A program made the translations under genes and the position numbers. A stretch of DNA of 64,000 nt, taken from assembly GCA_016169945.1 (NCBI GenBank), contig JADLSH010000379.1, positions 2,136,001-2,200,000 on the forward strand. Reading direction: 5' to 3'. This document shows positions 34,401 through 47,359 of this stretch, one piece after another. The number at the start of each line of letters is the position of its first letter. Positions within the stretch are counted from its first letter, which is position 1. The notes beneath the pieces are model-generated. The model saw only the letters and a program-made list of their open reading frames with translations, did not search any database and was not told the DNA's origin. The stretch is from Trachythela sp. YZ-2020 (Eukaryota; Cnidaria; Anthozoa; Malacalcyonacea; Clavulariidae).

Positions 34401-37400
34401 GTTTCTGACTTTCTGTGATCACATTAAGGTACGTTCACACACAGCGATTTGTCGGGCCGATTTTAGGTTTTGCTGAATGTTAATGACGAATGTTTTCAGT
34501 TGATGATGTCACCAGATGACGTTTGCCACGTATTTTTCAAATATCATTAACGTGCATCTGAAATCGGCCCGACAAATCGCAACGTGTGAACGTACCTTTA
34601 GTCTCATCAACTGCGTCGTTGGGAAGATTTCTGAATTAAAATTGAGTCTTTGAAGAGGTTTACTCTCTCACAAACTTTATCTTAAATCAAAGCATACTGC
34701 GAACAAAGAAACTTCAGTGTAGTGCAAATCAGTTTTAAGGCGCCGTGAGCTCGGGCGCGAGGGTCCAGTGTAGTTAGTGTCTTAAAATAAGCTTTCGTGG
34801 TTTGTGTCTGAACTACCTGCAGGAAAATATGAAAAACACTTTGTAATCGACATTTCGAGCGAAGACCCTTCGTCAAGAGGATAGTAGCTGGGGTTAGTAG
34901 CAAGTATTTTCAACTTAAAAGCTCCTGACAATGGGCCTTTGCTCCAAACATCAAAGTCAGTATTTTTTATATTTTTGAGGTAGTTCAGACAGGCTCTGTG
35001 TCCTTCAGACTAGAGTCATGCCACCTCAAGTGTATATAATTATAAAAAGTTAAGGTGGTCTAGGAATGCGCGCATATTTAAATCATACATCAACACTGGG
35101 CTGAAATGACGGTGTATAGATTACGCTCTAATATAGCTTGTCTTTATCATCCATCAAAACACCTATCAAGTGCATTTCACACTTCCTGTCTCGGTATCAT
35201 ATTATAATCTTAATATGGATCTGAAGACGCAGCCGTATAGCACACATTGATTGCTACGATGCAGCTGTCTCTTAATTAATATAGCCACGTCGGACTGCAC
35301 AAAATACTGATAAAATTTTCTATTTAGATTATGGAGTATATGTAAGAGTTTATAAAATATGGGGAAACATATATTATAAAAATTTGATTTCAAATTAAAC
35401 CTTCAGCATACCAATCAAGACCAACTATAGTTTACAGCTATAATGAAAAAGTTTATCATGCAGGACTTTCAGGCTATATATTATACTGGCTATAATACGA
35501 TTGCATGCATGCAGACTTTACAAAATACTGATAACATTTCAGATTTAAATCACATCCTGTACATGCAAGAGTTTATGGTATCTGGAGAAATGTAGCTATA
35601 TTGTAAAAATATCTTTTTAGTTAAACTTTATAGCTATTGCGCGGCTAGGCCAGCTAGTTTATAAACTGCCATTGATTTGTTTATGATTATACCTGAAAAA
35701 ACTAATTAAAAACGCTACCGCGACGTCCTGATGAAGAGCCTTGCTGGAAACGGCGAAGTGTTTTAAATCTTTTTGAGGTAGTTCATGCACACAAACACGA
35801 CAGCCATATTGCAGAACAAAACACACCGTATACCTACACTACACCTCAACGTTTGACTGAATATCAACTATAAAATGCTATACTTTTTTTAACTTTCTAA
35901 CCGTGCTTGTTGCATGCATGTACACTTACGTATATTAGGCAATATGCAACCATTTTTTGGCCTAATGTTTATACGTATCTAAGCAATTTGGTCTCTTAGT
36001 GATATAAATGTAAGCGCAATATATGCGGTATATATACCCAATATACACATTTTTGTTTGGCGCATATATTTCAAAATTGGATTGGGAAATGTTCGGCGCA
36101 ACATTAATGAGAGTGCATGCTTATCTCAATAATCGATCGCCTGTTGAATGTTTACTTTCTTAAAAAGGAAAAACAAAAGTGAAGTGTTAATGGTTTGCTG
36201 TGTGTAAATATATTAACGTCGGCCTTGTTAGTTACTTTTCCGTTTCTCGTTAACATCAAATGCCTTTGCGCTTTTTTTTTAAATACGGCTTGCATGCATG
36301 CGCATGCAAACATTGCATTTCTGAATATATTGCGCGAATTTTGTCTTTGCTTATATAGTTGAAAGAAAAAGTTTTATGCATATTTAGCCACTTGGCAATG
36401 TTTTGCTTAGCTGCTTAACTGTTAATATTGATAAAGTACTAATTGAATTTTTTGGAACTGCGTCCAGCTTTATAGGTCTATACTTATGTTTAGTTTTTTG
36501 CTTTAAATTTCGATCCACGAAAATCAGTCTTGCGTACACGAAAATGCGGCCTCCAATTTTGGTACGGCCCGACAGTTTCGCAAAGGCAAGGTTTATATGA
36601 ATCACTGACTAATTTAGGAAGGATATAAATGTCACATTTTCTAATAGAAATCATACGAACAAATATAGTGCTATAGGGGCCTTGCTGGAAGCTATAAATC
36701 GGTCTTGATTTCTGCGAACCCTTTGGCAGTTTTTTGTTAGTTACGCGATAACATATGTTTCTCTGCAAAATGGTGCTGTATAGATAGTAAAACTGGCAGT
36801 ATATCAGTAGTATCTGACTTAAATGCAAATACTATAATTCTCTTTGATGATATGCTGCTATATTATAGATTTTAAGAATGTCAGCATAACATATATATAT
36901 ATATACTAGCGTCCTATATAATATATATGCATCGTCCTTAGAAAGTCTGGATTCAGAGTGGTCATTCTTTTTGGCGTATACAAATACTTGAATTGGAATA
37001 TCGAATACATATATATCGCGTGCCACAGAACACAGGTTTATATGGTTCTTGCAATTGCTACCCGCATATTATAGTTTTAACATCAATTAAGCTGCGCATT
37101 TCATCAGGACTGCCTGAAAAAGATAGTTTCAACGTTCCGAGACGCTTTTTGTAAGGAGGTATTAGCAGCAAAGTAGTAGTAATTTTAACCGTTTCCAGTC
37201 CAAGCTATAGATACGGGACTAGATTTTTCGCGCACTCCATCTTTCGGCATACTCAAGTCTCATCATACTTTATATAGACCGAGCCGAGAAACCGCAAAAG
37301 AGACTATTTAACCACTTGTTAATTTTAATTGTCTTTCCTCCAATAAAACATTCAGGTTTCTGGGACTCAATACAGAAGAGCTATAGAGATACTGATGCAA

Positions 37401-38546
37401 TTTGGAATATAGATAGAGTCTTGGAAACAGACAAAAATGTGCATGCTTTTGTATATGGTATGCAATGTTGAAATATATGATATCAGTCTCAGAACGACGA
37501 CTAGTGGTGTCTGATAGTGGTACATCGCCTCGGTGATTTTTTCCCCGTTTTTGCTGAAGATTTTCGGAAATACATATGGTAGAACATATACTCATAAACC
37601 AAATAGCATTTTGACTTATTGAGATATGAGAAGACGTATCATACTGCCTTGTTTTCGTGCCAAATTTTTGAGTACGACTATTCAGAGCATATTCTTTCGG
37701 TTGGATCAATTGAAGTATACGCGCGACCTCCAATAAATTAGCGCTGTATTGAATTGCTTCTTTCTTTAGTAAATCATTTTATTTCTCCAGGACAATTCAT
37801 GAATTGGACCAGTATCTCAGGAGAAAAATAGTGAGAATTGTAAAGAACGAGATAATTTTATTCAACACTAACTTATGAAGCGTTGTATACTTCAATTGAT
37901 CCTATTTTCTCTCAGGTTTTTAGAAATTCTGGAAAGTTTTGTAAAGTAGCCAACATCTCTTCACTTACTTGTGTTTGGCTGCAGCGGCTCTGTCTCGTTG
38001 TCGTCTATTTTTAAACCAATTTCCGACTTGCGTCGGTGTAAGGCCTGTGGCTTGCGCCAGCTCTCTTTTCTTCGTAGGATTAGGGTACGGATCCTGGAGA
38101 TAGAACTCGCGGAGTAGTGTACGTGTTCTCTCTTTGAAGCAATGAGTCTTTTGCTCACCATCCCAGATTGTTCGTGGCAAGGGGAACTTCTTCCGTACTC
38201 TGTATTTATCAACAGGACCAAGCGAACGTCCTCTCATCCTTTCTGCCTCAACATAATGAGCTTCCAACCACATCATTTGTAGTTTGCTATGGGACTCACG
38301 ACTGAAACGATGATTCTCCAAAATGTGATATAGATCTCTAAAGTTTCCTGTGTGATATGCGACGATAGCTTGAGAGCGTAATACGCTTTCCATTTTACTC
38401 AGCGCTTCTAGCGTTGCCGGAGCTATAGGTAGTGACCACAAGAATCTTGCTAGTCTCTCGATATCTCCGCTCCCCTCCAACGTCTCACAAACATTCGCTA
38501 TTTGTTGTGGACTGAAGCTCAAAGGTGGCAGTCTTGCTGGAAGCAT
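31495..38546 (-). CDS. Six3/6: Six3/6-class (optix) homeobox transcription factor
   Basis: Minus-strand exons 38546-37969 and 31609-31495 give 230 aa, close to vertebrate SIX6 length. Exon 1 starts [20 protein letters not shown] and holds the SIX domain ([29 protein letters not shown]) and the homeodomain. [69 protein letters not shown] and AAAAK are diagnostic of Six3/6. The donor CACAA|GTAAGT leaves two bases; the acceptor TTCCCAG|G at 31609 restores frame and gives a Ser/acidic tail ([26 protein letters not shown]), reminiscent of the Ser- and Asp-rich SIX3 C-terminus. Without splicing the protein would stop three bases after the donor. The 6.4-kb intron could hide another in-phase exon. 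The family acts in anterior neural and eye development, often as a Groucho-linked repressor. The inferred tail is the less certain part. Confidence 0.9.
31997..32134. repeat. partial copy of the 15797 palindromic MITE
   Basis: TTAAATAAGAACTGGGGTTC, TAGAATTTGACCATTTGTAC and GCGACTTATTTTCTCTCGTA match the right half of the 15797-16035 element; the left arm is missing. It lies in the Six3/6 intron. Confidence 0.75.
33325..34085. repeat. degenerate ~200-bp repeat, three copies
   Basis: Copies share ACTTCCATSTAGG, CTTCTCCACTTGTG, TAATGYTTGTA, ATATTTGATATGCGAC and GGTTACAAACATGTGAAC. ATATGCGAC occurs near 33443, 33675 and 34032. Copies are diverged, with indels. Confidence 0.7.
34427..34598. repeat. 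Harbinger-like MITE with TTA TSD
   Basis: It begins AGGTACGTTCACACACAGCG and ends GTGTGAACGTACCT, with arms continuing through TTTGTCGGGCCGATTT. TTA flanks both sides (34424-34426, 34599-34601). It is the fuller copy of the element at 27888. Confidence 0.85.
34750..34905 (-). repeat. retroelement-end-like fragment
   Basis: 34765-34830 repeats one unit of the 14310 array. On the minus strand, 34845-34880 reads TGACGAAGGGTCTTCGCTCG then AAATGTCGATT, a stem-loop motif I associate with ends of Penelope-like and related retroelements. Similar plus-strand motifs lie near 35727 and 61893. Confidence 0.4.
35299..35626. repeat. degenerate tandem duplication, ~220-bp period
   Basis: CAAAATACTGATAAAATTTT...AAGAGTTTATAAAATATGGGG near 35299-35360 recurs as CAAAATACTGATAACATTTC...AAGAGTTTATGGTATCTGGAG near 35521-35588, each ending in a TTTTTAGTTAAAC/TTTCAAATTAAAC-like stretch. 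Confidence 0.65.
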
Positions 38547-40039
38547 GGTGTATACGTGCTCTTCTCGATCTGTCAGAGTGTATACAGACCTTGGATAGCT
38601 TTGGGTAGACTTTTGGTAGGTTTGTGTCCTCGTTACTCTAGCACAGTACGAGTAATCTCAAGTAATAACACACGCAGATCCTGCAAGATATAGTAATAGT
38701 GATCGATGTTTAGTAAACTCAGTAATGCAGACGGCTATGCATGCACGTTTTCTGATTGGCTAAGCTATTGATAAGGCAATGACGTCATCAGGTTTCACAT
38801 CGAGTGCAGTTAACCTAGTCATCAGTTTGGTGAATATATAGGCCACGAAGGCTATATCGCTTGACAGATATATAACACACGGGGACAGCCCTCTAGCCAT
38901 GACACCAAATATGAAAAGTTTGCGTGACCGGGGATATTAATTGCTACATATTAATGGTCATATCTTGACCTCAACACTTTGCAGATTGCAGACGACAGTT
39001 CGATAGTGTACCTAAGTACGCATTTCTAGAACCTTGAAATCGACTAAACATTATTACACTCTATGTGTGTGGCGTACAAGTGATTTTTAAAGCTGTAAAT
39101 TTAAAAATGTTGGGACTGTAGCTAGCTGGAACTATATTTGGTGTGTGTCAAAATATCCTTAAAATATTTTTGGTTCTTGTGGCTATTTAGTGACAAATTT
39201 ACTTCACTCTATCCTTGAAAATTACATTAATCATGTGTTGATCATGGGCAGTTTTGTCTCCTTTCAGAAACTGAAAAATCGTATCACATTCCCGTAAGTA
39301 TATAACGGATACTTAAATACATCGGACGCGATTTAGACGACGCGATTCGTCAGTTGAGTGAAGGCAACTTATTTTGAAATTTTTCTAGCGATACAACCTG
39401 GACTGTCTTATTTGTCGGTTCAAAAACTCAACTACATCGCGGCACATGGTCGGGCCACAATGAGGTGAAAAATATCACAATATGCGCAGAAAACCTACGT
39501 CAAACCTTACCGTTCCAAAGTTTAGTTTCAACAGATGGTCGTCATAAGTTTAAAAGCGAAAGAGGAACATGAAAACGCATGAACAACTGTAAAAACATGT
39601 CCTTTATGGCTCCCACGGAGTGCGTGTGTGAAGATCTCTGACATATAAGCAGTGTTAATGAGGTGTTAAACAATCATAATAATGATTCACTGTATTCATT
39701 AGCGCTAAAACAAACAAACTCCTAAATTGATGGGGTGGGAACATGATTTATATGCGGGAACAGGGAACTATACGCGCCCACTTCAGTTTTCAGCCAAATG
39801 TTTGATTTGTACTACAATGAAAATAGCTTCTAGAAGAACTGCATATCTTATAATATATAGACGGAAAAAAAATGGCATGCTATTGTTTTACATGAATCGT
39901 AATTAAGTATTCCATGTAGTTGCTAAACTGAAGCCATAGGTGTCTGTTTATACTATTAACAAGTTAACACATTACATGTATTATTTCATAACACATTATA
40001 AAGTTGGCCATTCGCGCATGTGTGTACTTTGCTTCACGT

Positions 40040-40205
40040 TGGATGAAACAGTGGTTTATAGTGCACCGTGACCGGGGTTTGATTCCTTCAATATACAGTT
40101 GTCTGATTAAATTTCACCTCAGTCACATGTGAGAAGAGTGCTTCCAGTTTGACTCTACCAAACATCGCAGGTTTTCTCCGGGTATTCAGCTTTTCTACTG
40201 CAGTA
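40040..40205 (+). repeat. SINE-family copy
   Basis: GTGACCGGGGTTTGATTCC corresponds to box B of the 30100 element, followed by TACAGTTGTCTGATTAAATT, GAGAAGAGTGCTTCCAGTTT and GGTTTTCTCCGGGTA in the same order. Confidence 0.6.
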
Positions 40206-43200
40206 AACAAATTTCTATATCGGAGTAATGTCTCTCACCGCTGCCACCAAATGTACTAAAGTTTTGCTCGGATGTTCTGGCGCATTACTTAGTACTTACC
40301 ACCGAGCTACAAATAGACGGCGCGCAATGAAGATCGTATTAACAGTGTTCTTTCACTGATGGACGAAGCTCAACAGGAACTGCCGATTACGACATTATCT
40401 ACACAGTCCATTGACACAATTACACTAACATCAACTACAAAATCACGACCGTACAAACCTATCATGACTACAACTACTTACAAGTCCACTTACTCTGCCT
40501 GCAGCTCTGCTATCATTAGTCCAATTTTAAGTCATTATGCTCTTGTAAGATTACCTTCAACGCGTTTAAACAAAACCATTATCTACATTATTTCAAAGTT
40601 TGTTTTTCACAATTTTCAAATCTCAAGATCACTAGCTATCGATTTGCAAAGAATAGTGCCAGCACAACAATACGACGCAGGTGAAAAATTTCAAAACACT
40701 TAAAGTGGAAATGACGGTCCAAGATATTCAGCACAGGCAGCTACGCGTTATTAGGAGGGGGAGATAAAGACTTTGTTTAATTGCTTATCCGTCTCTTTCG
40801 CTTCATTAACTTTTTAAAATTGTATCACACTATGCTGGGGTCTAATCCATTCTCTACTGTGATCAGTATATTATATACTCGCCCACTGTGAGTTTAAGAA
40901 ATGTAGACAAAACCACAAAATGGCTTCTACATCGTGATCTATCATGGACTATTAATAAAGCTATTAACTGCTATATTTATACATATTTAGGTATATTTAG
41001 AGCATTTATAACCATTAAGTTATATAACGTGAGGCGAAAAGCCACTTATAAAAAACCTATTTACTAAGCGGTATATTAGAAGGAATAGAAGCTCGAAAAA
41101 TATGGTTAGTTATCTAGTTTCTTGCGCATGCGTAGTGTTATACTGAATATACTGTATATACTGTATCATAAAATGTCAATACATGCCATATATGTATAAA
41201 AAATAGCTTATTATATGTTTTAAAATTACAAGTAATACCTATACTTGGATTCAATGGCTGAATACACATCATTTAAAAAAAGTCTCGAAAATGTTAAGTG
41301 TTGAACTGGTTCCAAATTATTTCTTTTCACATGATTATCATGAACAATAAGCCATAGAACTTAGCATAGGGTAAAATTGGTACTATTTTTGTCCGTGCCG
41401 TGGCAATTAAACATGATCATATAGTTTAAACGGACCTTATCAATGCATATGATTCGAGCTATACCCCGGCTAACTGGAGTGACTCATTCCTTTCGCGTCT
41501 GACTTGTGTAAAATGGAACTGAAAATATGTATTCGGAATAGATTTGGTCTAAACTTGCTTTAAGCTAGTTAATCCAATGGTGCCAATGAAAGGTTTTCCT
41601 AACCGACGAATTACCGGGCTAGCCCGGCTCATAAAAACCGTTCCTTACACATGTTCAATATTTTAATAGAAAAATTTCCAACCTTGCATATTACTTATGT
41701 CATGAAAACGAAATCTACAGTTTAACAGTTCATACGAATGGAGTTTAATTCTAAACATTTCACGTGCACATGACATAGTAAAATTCCTGTCGTGTTGTTG
41801 TGTGATATAAATACATGATTGTTTTGTATCAATAACATGCGTTCTCAGTTTAGGAATTTCATGAGTGCGAACAAAAAAGGAAATCAGTATAGATCACATT
41901 CTCAGTTTGTTCTGCGTAACACAGATAGTTATGAACCCGCTGTGTGACATATTGTTGCACTAAAAGCTCGCAACATGGCCTCCTGCATCAACCCAACGCT
42001 TTCCAACTGAGCTTTTTTCTTAAAGTCAATCAATCTGCTCCTTCTAGTACGGTCTAGTTGACGCCAGTTGAAAGTAAACTTGCCTTAGGTATACCAAACA
42101 GCCTAAATTTCACAAGTGCGGATCGCTGCACTCAACATTGTAATCAACATTGTAATCATCTCTAAGGTTTCTGTCCAAAATTCAGTTTTCATCGCAAAGC
42201 TAAAATTAATATCGACTACGTTATGAGATGCTGTTGAATGGCTAAACAGCTTTTAATTATCGCTAATGGTCAAGCAAATAGACACCGCATGTCGTACAAA
42301 TGGGATTAATTATAGGGCAACAGCAAGCCGTCACTTACATAACTGTGCATTAGTTCTGCACCGTGAACGATGTTTCAAAACAGTCTGAAATGTGGGCAGA
42401 TAATTTCCGGTTTCATCTTTAATATATTATATATTTACAAGATAAAAAGATATATTGGTTGCTTTTTGGCTATTGTCTAGGATTATAAAGCATGTTTTTA
42501 GATCAATTATATACACACCCTCAGAAAATATGATCTTTCAAACTTGTTTTTACGCTGTAGAGCACGACGTGAAAACTTCATTGATATTGTTTCGAGTATG
42601 ATTAGGACTTGCACGTTCGGGATTCTGGCCCACCGCTCTACCCACTGTGCCAATTGGTAAACTATACGTGTAGGCTTGTTCCCCTCCCTCCACTGCACAC
42701 CTCCACGTACATCAGGGCAACCCAACCCCAGGTCAGTGCAAGACCCACCTTGACCCAGTATCAGTACGAAATCACGATACGTACATGCAGTCATAGTCAA
42801 AATAATATCAAACGTGGAAGAGTGTTCCAAGTTAGTGTATATATAAATTAATTGGCAGGAGGCTGATTTGAGAATCAATCTCAATCTCTAATCTGTGTCA
42901 TGAAATCTCACACGACTGGGTGATCACAAACTACTAGAATCTTCAGAAATGGTAAAGGTTTTGTAGTATGTGGTTTGCATGGTTTGTGTTTGTTCAACAT
43001 TTTTCATGATTGCAAATTAAGACTGAAATTAAATTGGGTCCACACTAGCTGGTCAGGTTACTTTGATCAAAGTATATGTTTTTTCAAAGACAACTATAAA
43101 TGAATCTTAAGACAAGAGTCGTCTCGTCACTGATGTTTGATGAAACAGCTAAACCAAGCTTAAGGCTAGATCCACAAAGGATCTCTATATTTCAATATAT

Positions 43201-46200
43201 GTTAGACTTAAGTTTAGCATATCACTGTATTAGAAGTGGGATATTGTGTTTTTGGTGTCAGCTCAAACCTAAACATGCAGACGGTTTCTTTGTTGAATTT
43301 GTTGTGAATATAACACAAAGGGTTTTGTTTTCTATCTAGACTATGCCTTTTAGTTAATAGGTGAAGAAACATTTAAGCATTGTCTGGATATATAATGCTT
43401 CTAGAGAAAGCTTAAATGCAGTGATTGAAGATTAGACTGGCGTTACGCTAAATAACATTTGCCGCATTTAAAAATCGTGAATGAATGATTAGGGCTAAGA
43501 TTTCTTCGCACAGCGAGACTTTAACTTCGAGGTTTTTGTTTGGGTTTGAGCTCTTTAGTAAATGGCCGTAATAAACTGGGAGGCGGAGCACTTCATAATG
43601 GCCTGTCGGTAAATCCGACCGCTTGTAATTATGTCAGCCGAAAAGATTGAAAAATACAAATATCTTTTGCGTAATCAGTGGCCTTGTGACAACATTGATG
43701 GGCAAAGTTAAATATTTAGCTTGGTAAATTAGTTATGTATGTGATAATTTGTTCGCACATATGGTGTTTATGTTTTGTTGTAGTCGAAAATGATATAGTA
43801 TAAGATAGCTATAAACGTAGACGTCCGTACTAATTTAAGATTATAATCCCTCATTATTGTACAATAAGAACGCATATTAATATTAAAAGCTGTATTGTCC
43901 AAATTAATCACTGTTTGGAGTAGAGCTTTATGAGAAAATTACTTGGGAAACCACATTGAAAGGACACGAATTCATATCCATGATAATATCACGAAATTAC
44001 AACGCCCGTTTTTCCACAGTTCAATTTTACCAAGTTATTTGAAACAACATTGAACACAATGTACACAAAGATAATACGGACATAAATGATAAGCATGCTA
44101 GGTTACTAACGAGTTCTGGGTTCGATTTCATCTGTCTTTGAGAACATTATCAGATAAGAGTAATAGAAGTTAATAACTTTCCCTACTATCGAGTATTGGA
44201 CATTGCTATTGGCATTGCTTGCGCTAGCGGTTCGCACGTGATTTAATAAATATCTCGTATATAAAAAGATATAGACTCGTAGTTCATGGCTTGGAGTGAA
44301 TATAGTCTTGTTTATAATACATAACTCTGGCTATCAGTTCAAAACTGTTTTCCTAAGGGTAAAGTGATCCATTCTTTAATGGTACAGTGTTTCTATACAG
44401 GAGGAAACAGAACTGAAAACTATAGTCGGAGCAGACGTGATGTTTCGCAACTGCATGTACATGTGTAAAATCTCGTGTAACGGATCATCAAGCGTTTATA
44501 TATATATAGGTCGATGTTTTAAGCCTATATAACAGAAAGCAACAATAAGACAAACCCTTTATCAGTACTTTTTTTGTGCTTTGTCTTTGCCAAGAGGTTA
44601 ATTAATGCGATGTATGACAGAGAATTTTATGCGCTTTGCAAAGCTCTTATAAATCGTATGAATAAGTCGAGTCAATTCGAAGTCACACTTTAGTAAACCT
44701 AAACTGACCTAAAACGGCTACTTTATTTTACTAAACCAACAAGTATCGAGTATTTAGCCGTTAAAAAGATAATACTTTGGTACCTAGAATACATAGTCAA
44801 CCATATTAGATATTATTTAATACCATATATGTTTAATATACTCTAAGTAATATACTTTAAGTATAGTTCTAAACCAATTTTCAACTGGCAATGCTTTGAA
44901 CTGCATGTTAGACCTTTCATTCGTTGAACTCGCGCGTTTAACTGCTAGAAATATGAATAACATTATTTCCATAGCTTCTAAAATAATATAACTTACAGGC
45001 GTACAGCTGAATAAATAACCATTTTACAGAAAACTGCGTACGGTCAGTTTGGGAATTATTTCCAGCCAGCATATGTTGCCAATCTGTAACTGCGAGAGTA
45101 AATACCGGAAAACAATTAAACCCAAGTTTATGTACACGAACCCTTGAAGCAAGTGTGGTTAATTTGTTTGTTCAGTTTAAGCTATAAGGAGCCGGTGTGT
45201 TTCTTAAATAAAACGCCGGGTAAAAAGCCAAGACTATCAATCAGTTGTCTACTTATATATAGCAGTTGACTGAAGCAGATTCCACACTCCATTTAGGTCT
45301 GGGAACCGCGGCCTTACAATATTGTGAACATAGAGCAGTTGACTCGCATATTTAGTGAACTGGGCTGACGCAATATCCTATGCGAATTTATCTAGTCTTA
45401 ATTTATCTACTTTAGCGCTCGAGATATTTTGTCGACTTATCTTGCAACTTCAACATGAACTGAGTGTTTCAACTGGATATTTCAACACCATATATCCGCA
45501 TGAAAATGTGAGAATTTTAGCCATCATGAATTTAAGCATTTTCCGCATGGAATTTGTGCCGGCATTGAAACATGGAAATCTACATATATTTCAATTGGAT
45601 CTGGTGAAAATGAATTGCATATGCAAGGTGCTTATTTTACAAGCCCCTTTATATTTTTACAAGGTTATACCAGCTGAAAGTCTGACATTGAGTTTCTTTA
45701 TAGCTGACACTCACTTCGATGATACATTTTAAATAGAGTGTTAAGTTATGTAAGTCACAATGAGGCCCAATATCCCTGCGTCAAAGTCCAAGCGCTCCAT
45801 TGCTAAGTGACGCTTACGTGGTCTACAGCGATGCAAGGCTCTAGCTCGCACCAGCTGATTGTAGTTATAATTCCACGAGATTTTGAAGGCGGATCGTATA
45901 ATCAGATAAACACTTCAACTAGGTGTGAAATACTGTTATAGGTGTAAAATAATGATAGCTGCGTGTCGAAATCACAAGACATTGATATCGTATTTAAGCC
46001 CTTGAAACCTTCTTTAAAAGTATGATTGTCAAGAGTTTAACGGGGAAATCTTTGAAGGACAATGCTCAACTACCTCACTGACCTTCCCACACACTTGTTT
46101 GAACACAAATATAGCTTTAAAAGAAATGAAGAGTTTTAACTTGAAAATTAGCATGATTGCAATTCCTCTTCGTAAAATAGAATTTTATTCAGGCAAATTT

Positions 46201-47359
46201 TCTGTTTTCAATATTCAGTACTGAAAAATCAACGTAGTTTTGCGCAAATCAAAGATCCAGTGCTTGGTAGTCTACTATCGTTATACTACAAATGAAAGTG
46301 CATTAGCTATGAAGGTTTGAACACCTATATTGTAAAGTTTATAAATGTTAATCTAAATTTTTGTACAGTTCAACTGTTTAAATCATATAGAGAGTAGCTA
46401 TATAAATACAGTTGCATAAAGGCTACTTTTGCAATGCATTTGTATTGAAGAACACTGACACAAATTGAAACGCATTCGTTGTCCCTCATGACATAACATT
46501 ACATTGTGAATTTATCTTTATCCATTCTACAACTCGGTACAATCTGGGAGCAATCCAAAGTTTTTGCATGACTTTTCCCATCAATCATTAATACTTGTAC
46601 AAAGTAGCCTCAATCAGTTGTACGTTGTCTTTAAACGTACAAACTATATAAGATTATATAACTCTTTTCAGTACCACATATGCATGAGGACTCTCCCGTG
46701 CACTTACGCGTAAAATCATCTGATGTTACTGTTACAGCTCGTAAAATACTAGTTTGCTATTTAGTCGAGAAGATCTTAATTCTGATACGGCGGAGAGAGA
46801 GATAGTAAATAGTTATTTCAACTTCTTTTGCGGATCGCATGAAATACTCAGCGCTTATAAAAGTATGACTATATAGCTTATAGTATAAAAAAAACTATAA
46901 AGCCACGGCCCACGTTTATCTTTCGTGCATATGCTTTCAAAAATACGCGATAGTATAAATCATCCAATCCTGGTAACATTTTAACCAACTCTAGTATATC
47001 GCAAAGCTTATAGTGTATAATGCTGTTAGAACCTATTTGCGCTAATTCATCACTGAATAAGGTATACGCCATGCCTAACTGACTCAAAACTAGACAAAAG
47101 ATTGTTAAATACTTTGGCTTAATCACTGACTTTAAAGGTTAATCATCTTAGATCAGTTTAGACTCCTTCCCCGAAATGCGTATACTTACATTTTCTGTTA
47201 CTCGATAGGTCCTCATTCCACGAAACGCATGATGCTTTAAATGTGCTAGTTGGGCAAGGACAACTAAGGTCACTAACGTACGTTATTCAGAAGTTTGAGA
47301 CTATATATATTCAGCGTGCGCGGTAGTCGGTTATACCCAAGACTCTACTTTTGCAAGTA

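Noticed and set aside
35712..35765. CTGATGAAGAGCC...GGAAACGGCG considered as a hammerhead ribozyme.
   Set aside because: The core-like words are there, but stem II is very short and no flanking stem I or III could be found by eye.
37308..37677. A 141-codon minus-strand ORF just downstream of Six3/6 exon 1, considered as its second exon (phase fits an acceptor at 37677).
   Set aside because: The acceptor has no pyrimidine tract, and the encoded tail is hydrophobic and unlike SIX C-termini. The exon at 31609-31495 has a good acceptor, correct phase and a Ser/acidic tail.
40359..40703. 114-codon plus-strand ORF starting MDEAQQELPITTLSTQ.
   Set aside because: Thr/Ser-rich with no recognisable domain; just downstream of a SINE fragment. 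Not enough to call a gene.
45355..45732. 125-codon plus-strand ORF.
   Set aside because: Composition is hydrophobic and random-looking, no motif, no convincing splice context. Could be real but unsupported.
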